DNA from: JAYVIQ01 sp043770215
Lineage (GTDB): Bacteria > Bacteroidota > Bacteroidia > Cytophagales > JAAEPT01
NCBI GenBank assembly: GCA_043770215.1
Contig: JAYVIQ010000127.1
Span: 1-17,247 of the forward strand
Length of the DNA: 17,247 bases
Direction: 5' to 3'
In this document: one piece after another, positions 1-7,555 of the stretch
Numbering within the stretch: the first letter of the stretch is position 1
Layout: every line of letters begins with the position of its first letter
Position numbers and translations under genes: made by a program
Notes under the pieces: generated by a model
What the model was told of the DNA's origin: nothing
Databases searched by the model: none
What the model saw: only the letters and a program-made list of their open reading frames with translations

Positions 1-210
1 ATAAATACAGGACCTTATGAATCTTCAAATGTAGCAGATGAGTTTGATTGGGCTGCAAATGAACTTTATATATCTAGGCAAACCATAGTTTTTTGTATTT
101 TTAAAACCATCTTCGTAGTACGTATCGTTTTTTGTAGATATATAAAGTTCATTTGCAGCCCAATCAAACTCATCTGCTACATTTGAAGATTCATAAGGTC
201 CTGTATTTAT
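1..210. repeat. Perfect 76-bp inverted repeat with 58-bp loop (fold-back at window edge)
   Basis: Bases 1-76 are the exact reverse complement of 135-210, and the match ends abruptly at 77/134. Bases 77-134 are unique and continue the GH9 reading frame naturally from the 135-210 arm. Only the 1-76 arm is out of context: read from the gene it gives an unrelated 16-residue tail. This is the geometry of a template-switch chimera (multiple displacement amplification) or of an assembly artefact at a contig end. A real inverted duplication is less likely. Confidence 0.95.
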
Positions 211-1215
211 TGCCGGATATATGCCTTCTGCTGTAGGCTCCACATAAGAAATACTAGGATTTGCTTTTGCCCAAACATATGCTTTTTTAGATGCTTCTAA
301 ACAAGTATTGGCAAAATTTGGAGCTGTATTTTTATATATCCTAGATGCAAAAGCCATTACTGCAGAAAAATTAAGTGCAGCAGCAGTAGTTTTTCTTGTC
401 ATATACCTAGGTGTAAGGGCTCTTTCTGGCATTTCATTTATGGACCCAAAAGATGCATTTGTTTTTTTGTGGTAAACTCCTCCATCATAAGGGTCCTGCA
501 TGGTAAGTAGCCAATCTAAATTCCAACGTACTTCATCTAGTATATCTGGAGTTGTGTTGTTACTTTCTGGTATATTTAGTTTCAATGTGTCATAGTGTGT
601 TTTGAATTGCTCATAAGCAGACATAAGTTGGTAGGTAGAAATTCCAGAATTTACTACATAACAATTGTAATCACCTGCATCATACCAACCCTTTGGAGAT
701 GAAATTTTTGTGCCAGCGGGTCTACCTGTACTAGATGATGAGGGTAAAATAATTACTTCATTATCTAAATGACCAGCTTTTCTTGCCCATTTACCTGCAT
801 GTACTGCAAATAACTCTGTAGAAGCTCTGTTGTAATAATATGCTCTTATTGCAGCTTTATTTAGTGCTGTAAAAATATTATTTGCAATTTTAAAAGAGTA
901 AGAATAACCCAAAGAAGGCACATCTACAACATAAACTCCAGGTATATCAAAGGCAGAAAAATCTGCAGTTTTCACACTTTCACCAGATTGGCTCCATGTA
1001 GAGGATACACTTAGCACTCCAGAAAAAAAAGTTTTGGTTCTGTCTACAGATTTAATTGTAAATGTACTGGCATTGCTGTTGATTATAGCAGCAGATTTAG
1101 GCCCTTTAGGATAAAATCCTATTTGATTTACCCTAATGTCTGTACTCAATTGTGCATGTATAGAATATGCACAAAATACAAAAGTAAATCCTAGAAATTT
1201 CTGAATAAGCTTCAT
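76..1215 (-). CDS. Secreted glycoside hydrolase family 9 endoglucanase, 5' part only
   Basis: GH9 enzymes hydrolyse beta-1,4-glucan by inversion, outside the cytoplasm. The product opens with a signal peptide (about residues 1-21, likely cut after IHA). An Ig-like CelD_N domain follows at about 25-112, containing the typical start RVNQIGF. The catalytic (alpha/alpha)6 barrel then begins. The motif GWYDAGDYN at 176-184 carries the two acidic residues (Asp179, Asp182) expected at the GH9 active site, and PDILDEVRWNLDWLL is a further family block. About 380 residues are genuine. The usual C-terminal His and Asp/Glu blocks are missing because the sequence folds back at base 76-77. The frame formally continues to a stop at 25-27, but those last 16 codons read an inverted copy of the gene itself. 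The start is ATG at 1215. The family call is firm; the natural 3' end lies outside this window. Confidence 0.85.
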
Positions 1216-1395
1216 ATTAAATTATTTTAAGTAGAATTTAGAAATCATTTAATTCTAAATATATTCAATTTTATTTGTAATAGATGTTTTTTCTTAAATT
1301 TATTTTTTAAAAATAATTATAGTAACTAAATAATTTCACTGTATAAAATAGCCATTGTGTTTGGACTATAATGCTTTGAACTCAGCCAGAAAATA

Positions 1396-1427
1396 TTGGT
1401 GCTAATGAAGATATTCTTGTACCTTTA
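1396..1427 (+). promoter_or_regulatory. Candidate promoter of glnS
   Basis: TTG at 1396-1398 and TACCTTTA at 1420-1427, spaced 21 bases, match the Bacteroidota primary-sigma pattern TTG-N19-23-TAnnTTTG with one mismatch in the -7 box. The spacing to the glnS ATG leaves a leader of about 28 bases. The region is AT-rich, so a chance match is possible. Confidence 0.4.
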
Positions 1428-1461
1428 CGGTCTTATAATTGTTCATAAAATAAATTGTTGA

Positions 1462-3141
1462 ATGGAAGAAAGTATAAAGAAATCGAATTTTATAGAAGAT
1501 ATTATAGATAAGGACATTCAAACAGGATATAAAAAGGATGTTCAAACTCGTTTTCCACCTGAACCTAACGGATACTTACACATTGGTCATGCAAAATCTA
1601 TCTGTCTTAATTTTGGTTTAGCCCTTAAATACAATGGCAAATGCAATCTTCGTTTTGATGATACAAACCCAAGCAAAGAAAGCGTTGAATATGTAAACTC
1701 AATTAAAGAAGATGTAAAGTGGCTTGGATTTCAATGGGACAATGAATTTTATGCATCAGATTATTTTGAGAAGTTGTACTCTTTTGCCGAAAAATTAATA
1801 CAAGATGGGTATGCTTATGTAGATAATCAAACACCAGAGAAGATTTCTTCTGACAGAGGTGTACCTACTAAACCAGGTACAGAAAGTCCATTTAGAAACA
1901 GAGCTGTACAAGAAAATTTAACTCTTTTTAAAGAAATGCGTTCTGGCAAATTAGAGGAGAAAGACAATTTTGTTTTACGTGCCAAAATAGACATGAGCTC
2001 ACCAAACATGCATATGAGAGATCCTATTATGTATAGGGTCCGTAAAGTGCATCATCATAGAACGGCAAATGATTGGTGCATTTATCCTATGTATGATTTT
2101 GCTCACGGTTTATCAGATGCTATAGAATCTATATCACATTCTATTTGCACTTTAGAATTTGAAGTACATAGACCGTTGTACAATTGGTTTAATGATAAAA
2201 TTTTTGGCACTATAACCTTGCCCCAACAAATAGAAATGGCCAGGCTAAACCTTGGTTATACGGTTATGAGCAAAAGAAAATTATTGCAGTTGGTAGAAGA
2301 AAAATTGGTAGACTCATGGGATGATCCTAGAATGCCAACCATTTCTGGCTTAAGAAGAAGGGGGTATACTTCGGCAGCTATCCGAAATTTTTGCGAGACT
2401 ATAGGGGTGGCCAGAAGAGACGGAATGATAGATGTCCAATTATTAGAGCACCATTTAAGAGAGGACCTAAATCAAGTATCTCTTAGAAGAATGGTGGTTC
2501 TGGAGCCAATAAAAGTAGTCATCACAAACTACCCTGAAGGCAAATCAGAAATACTATCAGCGGTAAATAATCCAGAAGATATAGACGCTGGCAAACGCAG
2601 TTTAACTTTCAGTAAAGAGCTTTTTATAGAAAGAGATGATTTTCTAGAAGATGCACCAGCAAAATATTTTAGACTAGCACCAGGTAAAGTAGTAAGACTT
2701 AAATATGCATACATTATCCAATGCAATGAGGTTGTAAAAGATTCAGATGGAAACATTGTAGAATTACACTGTGAGTATTTTCCAGATTCAAAAAGTGGAG
2801 AAGACACAAGTGGCATAAAAGTAAAAGGCACAATTCATTGGGTAAATACCAATGATTGCATAGAAAAAGACATTTATTTATATGATCGATTATTAACTGT
2901 CGAAGATTTTGCTTCACAAGAAGAGGAAGACTACAAACAATTTATAAACCCAGAATCCTTAGTTGTTTTAAAAGGTGCCAAATTAGAACCTTCATTAGCT
3001 GAAGCAAAGGTTGGTGAGCATTTTCAGTTTGAAAGAAAAGGATATTTTTGTGTGGATTCAAAAGCTATGGAAGAAGGACATTTAGTATTTAACAGATCTG
3101 TGGCTTTAAAAGACAGTTGGGCAAAAGAACAAAAGAAGTAA
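1462..3141 (+). CDS. glnS: Glutaminyl-tRNA synthetase
   Basis: Charges tRNA-Gln with glutamine in the cytoplasm, using ATP (class I synthetase). The 559 residues match the usual length of about 555. The HIGH signature is in FPPEPNGYLHIGHAKS (residues 31-46, HIGH at 40-43). The KMSKS-equivalent loop is VMSKRK (269-273). GlnRS-type blocks such as RFDDTNP, DWCIYPMYDFAH and ICTLEFE lie between them. The C-terminal third is the beta-barrel anticodon-binding region. Having the GlnRS-type enzyme implies that tRNA-Gln can be charged directly; whether GatCAB is also present cannot be seen here. The ATG has no Shine-Dalgarno sequence, as is usual in this phylum. The exoA gene follows after 41 bases with no terminator between, so the two are probably co-transcribed. 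Confidence 0.96.
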   Translation: MEESIKKSNFIEDIIDKDIQTGYKKDVQTRFPPEPNGYLHIGHAKSICLNFGLALKYNGKCNLRFDDTNPSKESVEYVNSIKEDVKWLGFQWDNEFYASDYFEKLYSFAEKLIQDGYAYVDNQTPEKISSDRGVPTKPGTESPFRNRAVQENLTLFKEMRSGKLEEKDNFVLRAKIDMSSPNMHMRDPIMYRVRKVHHHRTANDWCIYPMYDFAHGLSDAIESISHSICTLEFEVHRPLYNWFNDKIFGTITLPQQIEMARLNLGYTVMSKRKLLQLVEEKLVDSWDDPRMPTISGLRRRGYTSAAIRNFCETIGVARRDGMIDVQLLEHHLREDLNQVSLRRMVVLEPIKVVITNYPEGKSEILSAVNNPEDIDAGKRSLTFSKELFIERDDFLEDAPAKYFRLAPGKVVRLKYAYIIQCNEVVKDSDGNIVELHCEYFPDSKSGEDTSGIKVKGTIHWVNTNDCIEKDIYLYDRLLTVEDFASQEEEDYKQFINPESLVVLKGAKLEPSLAEAKVGEHFQFERKGYFCVDSKAMEEGHLVFNRSVALKDSWAKEQKK

Positions 3142-3182
3142 AAAGCAGAAAAAAACTATTCTAAAATAAATTAAGGATAAAA

Positions 3183-3947
3183 ATGAAATTAATATCTTGG
3201 AATGTAAACGGAGTACGAGCTATAGTAAAGAAAGATTTTGCAGGTATATTAGCAAAAATGAATCCAGACATACTCTGTCTGCAGGAAACAAAAGCCCAAG
3301 ACCATCAAGTATTAGAGGCCTTGGCTGATATTTCTGGGTATTATATTTATTCAAATTCTGCTGTAAAACTTGGGTATAGTGGCACTGCAATTTTGACTAA
3401 AAAAGAGCCTTTAAATATAACCAAAAACATTGGCGTTACAGAGCATGATACAGATGGTAGAGTTTTATGTGCTGAGTTCGAAGATTTTTATTTTGTAACT
3501 GTGTATGTTCCAAACTCTGGAAGTGAGTTAAAAAGACTGGGTTATAGACAAACTTGGGATAAAGAATTTTGCATTTACTTAAAAGAATTAGAAAAAACAA
3601 AGCCTGTTATCTTTTGCGGAGATTTAAATGTTGCTTACCAAGCCATAGATTTGGCTAGACCCAAAGAAAATTACAACAAATCTGCCGGTTATATGCAAGA
3701 AGAGATAGATGGCTTTGGACTTTTTGTAGCAGCTGGTTTTATAGACAGCTTTAGATATATGCATCCAACTCAAGTAAAATATAGTTGGTTTAGTGCTAGA
3801 GGTGGGGCCCGTGAAAGAAATGTAGGTTGGAGGATAGATTACTTTATGACAAGTCCAAGCTTGGTAAGTAAATTTGATAAAGCAGATATTTTAAATGATG
3901 TTTTTGGCTCAGACCACTGCCCGGTAGTACTAGAATTAAAAAAATAG
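3183..3947 (+). CDS. xth: Exodeoxyribonuclease III / AP endonuclease (ExoA/Xth family)
   Basis: Mg-dependent nuclease of base-excision repair. It cuts 5' of abasic sites and has 3'-5' exonuclease and 3'-phosphatase activity. The 254 residues resemble the ExoA type (about 252). All catalytic blocks of the exonuclease-endonuclease-phosphatase fold are seen: SWNVNG (Asn7), LQETK (Glu35), a central VTVYVPNSG, GDLNVA (Asp147, Asn149), WRIDYF (217-221) and the terminal GSDHCPV (Asp244, His245). Translation starts at ATG 3183 in an A-rich context. It is the second gene after glnS and ends 6 bases before a strong hairpin. Confidence 0.95.
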   Translation: MKLISWNVNGVRAIVKKDFAGILAKMNPDILCLQETKAQDHQVLEALADISGYYIYSNSAVKLGYSGTAILTKKEPLNITKNIGVTEHDTDGRVLCAEFEDFYFVTVYVPNSGSELKRLGYRQTWDKEFCIYLKELEKTKPVIFCGDLNVAYQAIDLARPKENYNKSAGYMQEEIDGFGLFVAAGFIDSFRYMHPTQVKYSWFSARGGARERNVGWRIDYFMTSPSLVSKFDKADILNDVFGSDHCPVVLELKK

Positions 3948-3953
3948 CATAAA

Positions 3954-3983
3954 AAAAGGCAGCCTAATCTTACGCTGCCTTTT
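3954..3983. terminator. Bidirectional intrinsic terminator between xth and the cold-shock gene
   Basis: AAAAGGCAGC (3954-3963), a 10-base loop and GCTGCCTTTT (3974-3983) form a perfect 10-bp stem with A and T tracts on the two sides. It sits between convergent genes and can stop transcription from both. Confidence 0.9.
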
Positions 3984-4001
3984 CATTTCATTCACTTTCT
4001 A

Positions 4002-4196
4002 TTAGTTAGTAACTTTTACATTTACTGCCATTAGTCCTTTTTTCCCATCTGAAACTTCAAACTCCACTTCGTCGTCTTGTTTTACTGGTTGTTTCAAACC
4101 TGAAACGTGAACAAAAAATTCTTGGTCTGAACCATTGTCTTTAATAAACCCAAATCCTTTTGATTCATTGAAGAACTTAACTTTTCCTGTATACAT
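4002..4196 (-). CDS. Cold-shock domain protein (CspA family)
   Basis: A single OB-fold cold-shock domain of 64 residues that binds single-stranded RNA and DNA and acts as an RNA chaperone. Both nucleic-acid-binding motifs are intact: RNP1 KGFGFI (13-18) and RNP2 FFVHVS (27-32). The length and the start GKVKFFN are typical. The name CspA does not imply cold induction: no long structured leader is visible, and the candidate promoter leaves about 12 bases before the ATG. It lies 70 bases downstream of the DUF4835 gene on the same strand, and no terminator separates them, so read-through from the bamD operon is possible. Confidence 0.93.
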   Translation of the reverse strand: MYTGKVKFFNESKGFGFIKDNGSDQEFFVHVSGLKQPVKQDDEVEFEVSDGKKGLMAVNVKVTN

Positions 4197-4214
4197 GATA
4201 TTAAATAATTTGTC

Positions 4215-4247
4215 GAAATATATGATTTTTTAGAATAAAAAAAACAA
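4215..4247 (-). promoter_or_regulatory. Candidate promoter of the cold-shock gene
   Basis: Read on the minus strand, TTG (4247-4245) and TATATTTC (4222-4215) are 22 bases apart. This is one mismatch from TAnnTTTG. The leader to the ATG at 4196 would be very short. Confidence 0.35.
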
Positions 4248-4266
4248 GTTTAGATAAATTTATTAT

Positions 4267-5172
4267 TTATTTTAAAAGATTTTGGTATTTTTCTGTGTAT
4301 AGAGGATCTAATGAGCTTAGTATAGGCACTATTTCTTGTTTCTGAGCTAAACTAGCACCAGCAATAATAGACAGTAGCTCATCCTTTTTTGCAAGCATAA
4401 ATGCCGTAACTAATACACTAGATTGATTTAGGTTACGTACATTATTTATTTCTGTAATTGCAGATAAGATAGATTTCAAGGCGTCTTCCTTTTTACTTCC
4501 CAATTTATCTATCCCTATTCTATGGTAGTCATATAGTGCTTGATGAAAATTTACAAATTGAGCACTCAGTAAATTTTCTATAAGCCAAAATCTTGTATTT
4601 ATTTCATTGGTTGAATTAGACCACCCTGGATTATCATTTAATTTAGGGTTATTAGTCATAGCTTGGTTTGCCAGTAAATAAAAGCTTTTGCCCCCATCCT
4701 TAGAAAAAGAATCATAATCCATACCTAAAATTATATAGCTGTAAAATGAAAGTAGGGTAGTAAGTTCGTTTGTGTATGAGTTGTCGTTGTACTCAATTTG
4801 CATTCCTGGAGTGTAGTTAAAACTAAAATTCTTATCAGGAAAGTTTAACAAAACGGTTTGATACACTGCTCCATACACAGGTCTTGAACTTTGAATTTGA
4901 GCTTGACAGAAGAAAGCTGTTTGAGTAGAATTTTCGTCTATTGTTAGGAGCAGGTTGCAGTTTATTTTTTCATGCGCTTCATATGTATCTTTAGTCCAGA
5001 TTCTATTGTTTAAAAAATTTTCTATGTCAGATTTCATCTGTAAAAAAACTGATCTGTCAGGTAATTGATACTTTGTATCGTCTATAATTACATTAAACAA
5101 GAGTTCTTGAGCCTGAATTTTTTGAAAAAACAGAACAACAATAATAGATAAAATGATTTTAAAATTTTTCAA
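4267..5172 (-). CDS. DUF4835 family secreted protein
   Basis: 301 residues with a clear signal peptide (about 1-21, IILSIIVVLFF core, cut near KIQA/Q), so the protein is exported to the periplasm or cell envelope. The sequence and its place directly after coaB fit DUF4835. I recall this family as following coaBC in many Bacteroidota, usually ahead of recN. No function is established that I know of. The start appears to be TTG at 5172: the frame has a TAA at 5184-5182 and only ATC, ATA, TTC and TTG codons before the signal peptide, and no ATG follows soon enough to keep that peptide. It overlaps the end of coaB by 14 bases, which suggests translational coupling. The gene after it here is a cold-shock gene, not recN. 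Confidence 0.8.
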   Translation of the reverse strand: MKNFKIILSIIVVLFFQKIQAQELLFNVIIDDTKYQLPDRSVFLQMKSDIENFLNNRIWTKDTYEAHEKINCNLLLTIDENSTQTAFFCQAQIQSSRPVYGAVYQTVLLNFPDKNFSFNYTPGMQIEYNDNSYTNELTTLLSFYSYIILGMDYDSFSKDGGKSFYLLANQAMTNNPKLNDNPGWSNSTNEINTRFWLIENLLSAQFVNFHQALYDYHRIGIDKLGSKKEDALKSILSAITEINNVRNLNQSSVLVTAFMLAKKDELLSIIAGASLAQKQEIVPILSSLDPLYTEKYQNLLK

Positions 5173-5794
5173 GAATATGATTTACAATGTCCTTTGCTAC
5201 TTCTTCTTTAGATTTAATGCCAAATTCTAAACGATTGTTTTGTTCTAATATTGTAATTTTATTGTTATCAGATCCAAAACAAGTTCCTTCATTTTTAAGT
5301 GAATTTAACACTATAAAGTCTAGATTTTTAGATTTTAATTTTTTTTGTGCATTTTCTTCTTCATTGTTAGTTTCTAGTGCAAAACCAACATGTATTTGTT
5401 GTTTCTTTAATAAGCCTAGTTCTTTAGCTATGTCTTTTGTTTTCACAAGATCTATGCTAAATGTCTCCTCGTTTTTTTTAATTTTAAGAGTAGAAACTTC
5501 CTTGGGAGTATAATCTGCAACTGCAGCTGAAAAAACAACTAGATCACATGTAGAATAATATTCCAAACAAGCGTTGTACATTTCTTGTGCAGATTGTATG
5601 GATACAAAAGTTACATTTTTTGGTATTTCAAGACTTGTTGGCCCGCTTATGAGCACAACATCAAAACCGTTTTTTGTTAATTCCTGTGCAATGCAAAACC
5701 CCATTTTACCAGTAGATCTATTGCCTATAAAACGAACTGGGTCTATGGCTTCGTGGGTAGGTCCTGCAGTGACTAGAGCAACTTTTTTTTTCAT
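5159..5794 (-). CDS. coaB: Phosphopantothenoylcysteine synthetase (CoaB domain as a separate ORF)
   Basis: Joins cysteine to 4'-phosphopantothenate in coenzyme A synthesis, activating with CTP in most bacteria. The 211 residues cover the whole CoaB half of the usual bifunctional Dfp/CoaBC protein: VTAGPTHEAIDPVRFIGN (8-25, with the family's active-site-region Asn25), RSTGKMG, FSAAVADYTPK (89-98), GFALET and a late DNNKITIL. Coding is intact. The ATG overlaps the coaC stop as ATGA (5794-5791), in the -1 frame relative to coaC. One extra T in the T8 run just before it would fuse both ORFs into a normal protein of about 392 residues. It may be made by re-initiation, by -1 frameshifting at that run, or be part of a fused gene hit by a homopolymer error. 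Confidence 0.9.
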   Translation of the reverse strand: MKKKVALVTAGPTHEAIDPVRFIGNRSTGKMGFCIAQELTKNGFDVVLISGPTSLEIPKNVTFVSIQSAQEMYNACLEYYSTCDLVVFSAAVADYTPKEVSTLKIKKNEETFSIDLVKTKDIAKELGLLKKQQIHVGFALETNNEEENAQKKLKSKNLDFIVLNSLKNEGTCFGSDNNKITILEQNNRLEFGIKSKEEVAKDIVNHILEKF

Positions 5795-6333
5795 AAAAAA
5801 AAGTTTTTTAGTTCTTCCACTATTTCCTCTGGTTCTGCCATTCTACCTTGTCCAAAAAGTCCACTAGCCAGCTCTCCGTCTCTAGCATCTATAATAATGT
5901 TGCCAAATGATTGTAGTGTTTGTAGATTTTTTTGTGTAGATGGGTGTTTGTACATATCTAAATCCATAGCTGGACATAAAATCACTTTGCATTTTGCGCT
6001 TAAATATGTAGCAGAAAGCAAATTATCGCATATTCCGGTAGAGAATTTTGCCAAACTATTTGCACTTGCAGGAGCTACTAAAAAAACATCTGCCCACATT
6101 CCTAGTTCTACATGGTTTACCCATTCTCCAAATTTATTTTTAGTAAATTCTGTATATACGGGTCTGTTACTTAGGGTAGATAATGTAAGTGCAGGAATAA
6201 AAGCAGATGCCGATGAAGTTAAAATAACTTGAACATCGGCACCTTCTTTTTTTAATAAACGTACAAGAAAAGCTGCTTTATAGGCTGCTATACTTCCTGT
6301 TACGCCAAGTAATATTTTTTTGTTGGTAAGCAA
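5791..6333 (-). CDS. coaC: Phosphopantothenoylcysteine decarboxylase (CoaC domain as a separate ORF)
   Basis: FMN-dependent decarboxylation of phosphopantothenoylcysteine to 4'-phosphopantetheine. The 180 residues are a complete HFCD-type flavoprotein domain: KKILLGVTGSIAAYKA (5-20), the catalytic His74 in VNHVEL, APASANSLAKFSTGICDNLL, and PAMDLDMYKHP (121-131) in place of the enterobacterial PAMN. The substrate flap reads GELASGLFGQGRM, with Ser157 where E. coli has a Cys. From memory, both substitutions are normal in Bacteroidota. The start appears to be TTG at 6333, since a TAA lies three codons upstream and the next ATG is after the catalytic domain core; ATT at 6336 is the only other upstream choice. 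The stop codon overlaps the coaB ATG. It lies 12 bases after the omega gene. Confidence 0.9.
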   Translation of the reverse strand: MLTNKKILLGVTGSIAAYKAAFLVRLLKKEGADVQVILTSSASAFIPALTLSTLSNRPVYTEFTKNKFGEWVNHVELGMWADVFLVAPASANSLAKFSTGICDNLLSATYLSAKCKVILCPAMDLDMYKHPSTQKNLQTLQSFGNIIIDARDGELASGLFGQGRMAEPEEIVEELKNFFL

Positions 6334-6345
6334 AATAGGTTAAAA

Positions 6346-6648
6346 TTATTCAGCACTTTTTCTAGACCACACTATTTTATCTTCATAAAATTCATCCAAA
6401 GCTGCTGGTCCTGGCTTAGGCATTCTTTCGTAGTGTTTAGAAATCTCTATTTGTTCTCTGTTTTCAAAAATTTCCTCTAAATTATCTACAGTAGAAGCAA
6501 ATTCTGCTAGTTTACCGCTTAGCTCCTCTTTGGCGTCTATACCTATTTGGCCAGCACGCTCGCCAATAATAAAAATAGATTGATAGATATTGCCTGTTTT
6601 TTCTGCTAATTCTTTAGTATCTCTTGTAATTATTGATGGATTTGCCAT
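6346..6648 (-). CDS. rpoZ: RNA polymerase omega / Rpb6-like subunit (Bacteroidota type)
   Basis: A small RNA polymerase subunit that helps assemble and stabilise beta'. The 100 residues, with TGNIYQSIFIIGERAGQI at about 17-34 and an acidic middle, match the Rpb6/omega family as found in Bacteroidota, where it is often annotated only as a hypothetical or Rpb6-like protein. The position between bamD and coaBC is the order I know from this phylum and supports the call. ATG start at 6648, 12 bases after bamD and 12 bases before coaC, so it is translated from the same message. Confidence 0.85.
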   Translation of the reverse strand: MANPSIITRDTKELAEKTGNIYQSIFIIGERAGQIGIDAKEELSGKLAEFASTVDNLEEIFENREQIEISKHYERMPKPGPAALDEFYEDKIVWSRKSAE

Positions 6649-6660
6649 ATTCTTTTGGGA

Positions 6661-7476
6661 TTAGATTTTAGAGTTGTTGTTTGCTGATTTGTAATACCAT
6701 TCTGCTTCATTGGTATACTTACTTTCTTTGTATCTTTCAGTAAAATCAAAATAGTATTCTACCACTTTTTTGTACCTTTCTTTTTGTAGGTATACAATTT
6801 TGCCTTCTTCTTTTATTTTATCTACACTTATTTTAGCCAACTCATACTGAGCTTTTATTTTTAGAAAAGACAATTCTTCTAAATAATTTGAACTAGGAAA
6901 ATCCTGAGCAAAAAGGTCAAATAAAGTAGTGGCAGCTTTGTAGTTTTTAATTTTTAAATGAAGTTTAGCAGTTGTATAGTCTTTATCTTCTAATTTTTTG
7001 CTTAATTCATCTATCAAATTAGCACATTCCTGCGAATTTTCAGATTTAGGATATTTGTTTAAATAGCCTTGCATAGAAGCCAAAGCATTTATTGTTTGTG
7101 TCTGGTCTAAACTTACTTTTGGAGACTGCATGTACTGGCTTTTTGCAATCATATATTCAGACTTTTGAACTTTTTCGCTTCTAGGAAACTTAGAATTAAA
7201 TTTTTTATAATAGTATTCTGCCATAATATAGTCTTTTTGATAAAAATAAGACTCAGCAAATATAAATAAAGCGTCCACAAATTCATCGCCACCACTTATG
7301 TAGGGTATTATGGTTTCTAATAAGCTTGTGCATTTGTAAAATTCTTGTTCTTGGTAATACCTAATTGCTGCCTGATATTTGTCTTCTACAGATCCGGAAC
7401 GTGTTATACGCCCATATTCTGTGCAAGAAAATGTCATGAATGCAATAACAAGGTAAGTAAAGACTCTTTTTAGCAT
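6661..7476 (-). CDS. bamD: Outer-membrane assembly lipoprotein BamD
   Basis: A lipoprotein of the BAM complex that inserts beta-barrel proteins into the outer membrane, facing the periplasm. The 271 residues begin with a lipoprotein signal (hydrophobic 5-16, lipidated Cys18 in MTFSC). TPR-like helical repeats follow: YQAAIRYYQEQEFYKC (35-50), DALFIFAESYFYQKDYIMAEYYYKKF, and later YKAATTLFDLFAQDFPSSNYLEE. ATG at 7476, first gene of the five-gene operon. A near-perfect promoter lies so close that the transcript should begin within a few bases of the start codon, giving an almost leaderless message. Confidence 0.9.
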   Translation of the reverse strand: MLKRVFTYLVIAFMTFSCTEYGRITRSGSVEDKYQAAIRYYQEQEFYKCTSLLETIIPYISGGDEFVDALFIFAESYFYQKDYIMAEYYYKKFNSKFPRSEKVQKSEYMIAKSQYMQSPKVSLDQTQTINALASMQGYLNKYPKSENSQECANLIDELSKKLEDKDYTTAKLHLKIKNYKAATTLFDLFAQDFPSSNYLEELSFLKIKAQYELAKISVDKIKEEGKIVYLQKERYKKVVEYYFDFTERYKESKYTNEAEWYYKSANNNSKI

Positions 7477-7483
7477 AAGTTTG

Positions 7484-7515
7484 CAAATATAGTTCTAATT
7501 GTTGTCTGAATCAAA
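7484..7515 (-). promoter_or_regulatory. Promoter of the bamD-rpoZ-coaC-coaB-DUF4835 operon
   Basis: On the minus strand TTTG (7515-7512), 20 bases, then TATATTTG (7491-7484) match the Bacteroidota consensus exactly. Only seven bases separate the -7 box from the bamD ATG. Confidence 0.75.
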
Positions 7516-7555
7516 ATATTTTGTGGATAACGTAAAAAAATGAATATTATTTTAG

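Noticed and set aside
25..75. C-terminal 16 residues of the GH9 frame (RYIKFICSPIKLICYI) as the natural end of the enzyme
   Set aside because: They are read from the inverted copy of bases 135-210 and lack the conserved GH9 C-terminal blocks; the true reading stops at the fold-back junction.
1235..1259. TTTAGAA/TTCTAAA inverted repeat upstream of the GH9 gene
   Set aside because: Seven-bp arms in very AT-rich sequence are expected by chance and no T tract or operator context supports it.
5187..6232. Plus-strand frames of about 100 codons opposite coaB and coaC
   Set aside because: Their composition is that of antisense shadows, they match no family, and the minus-strand genes are clearly real.
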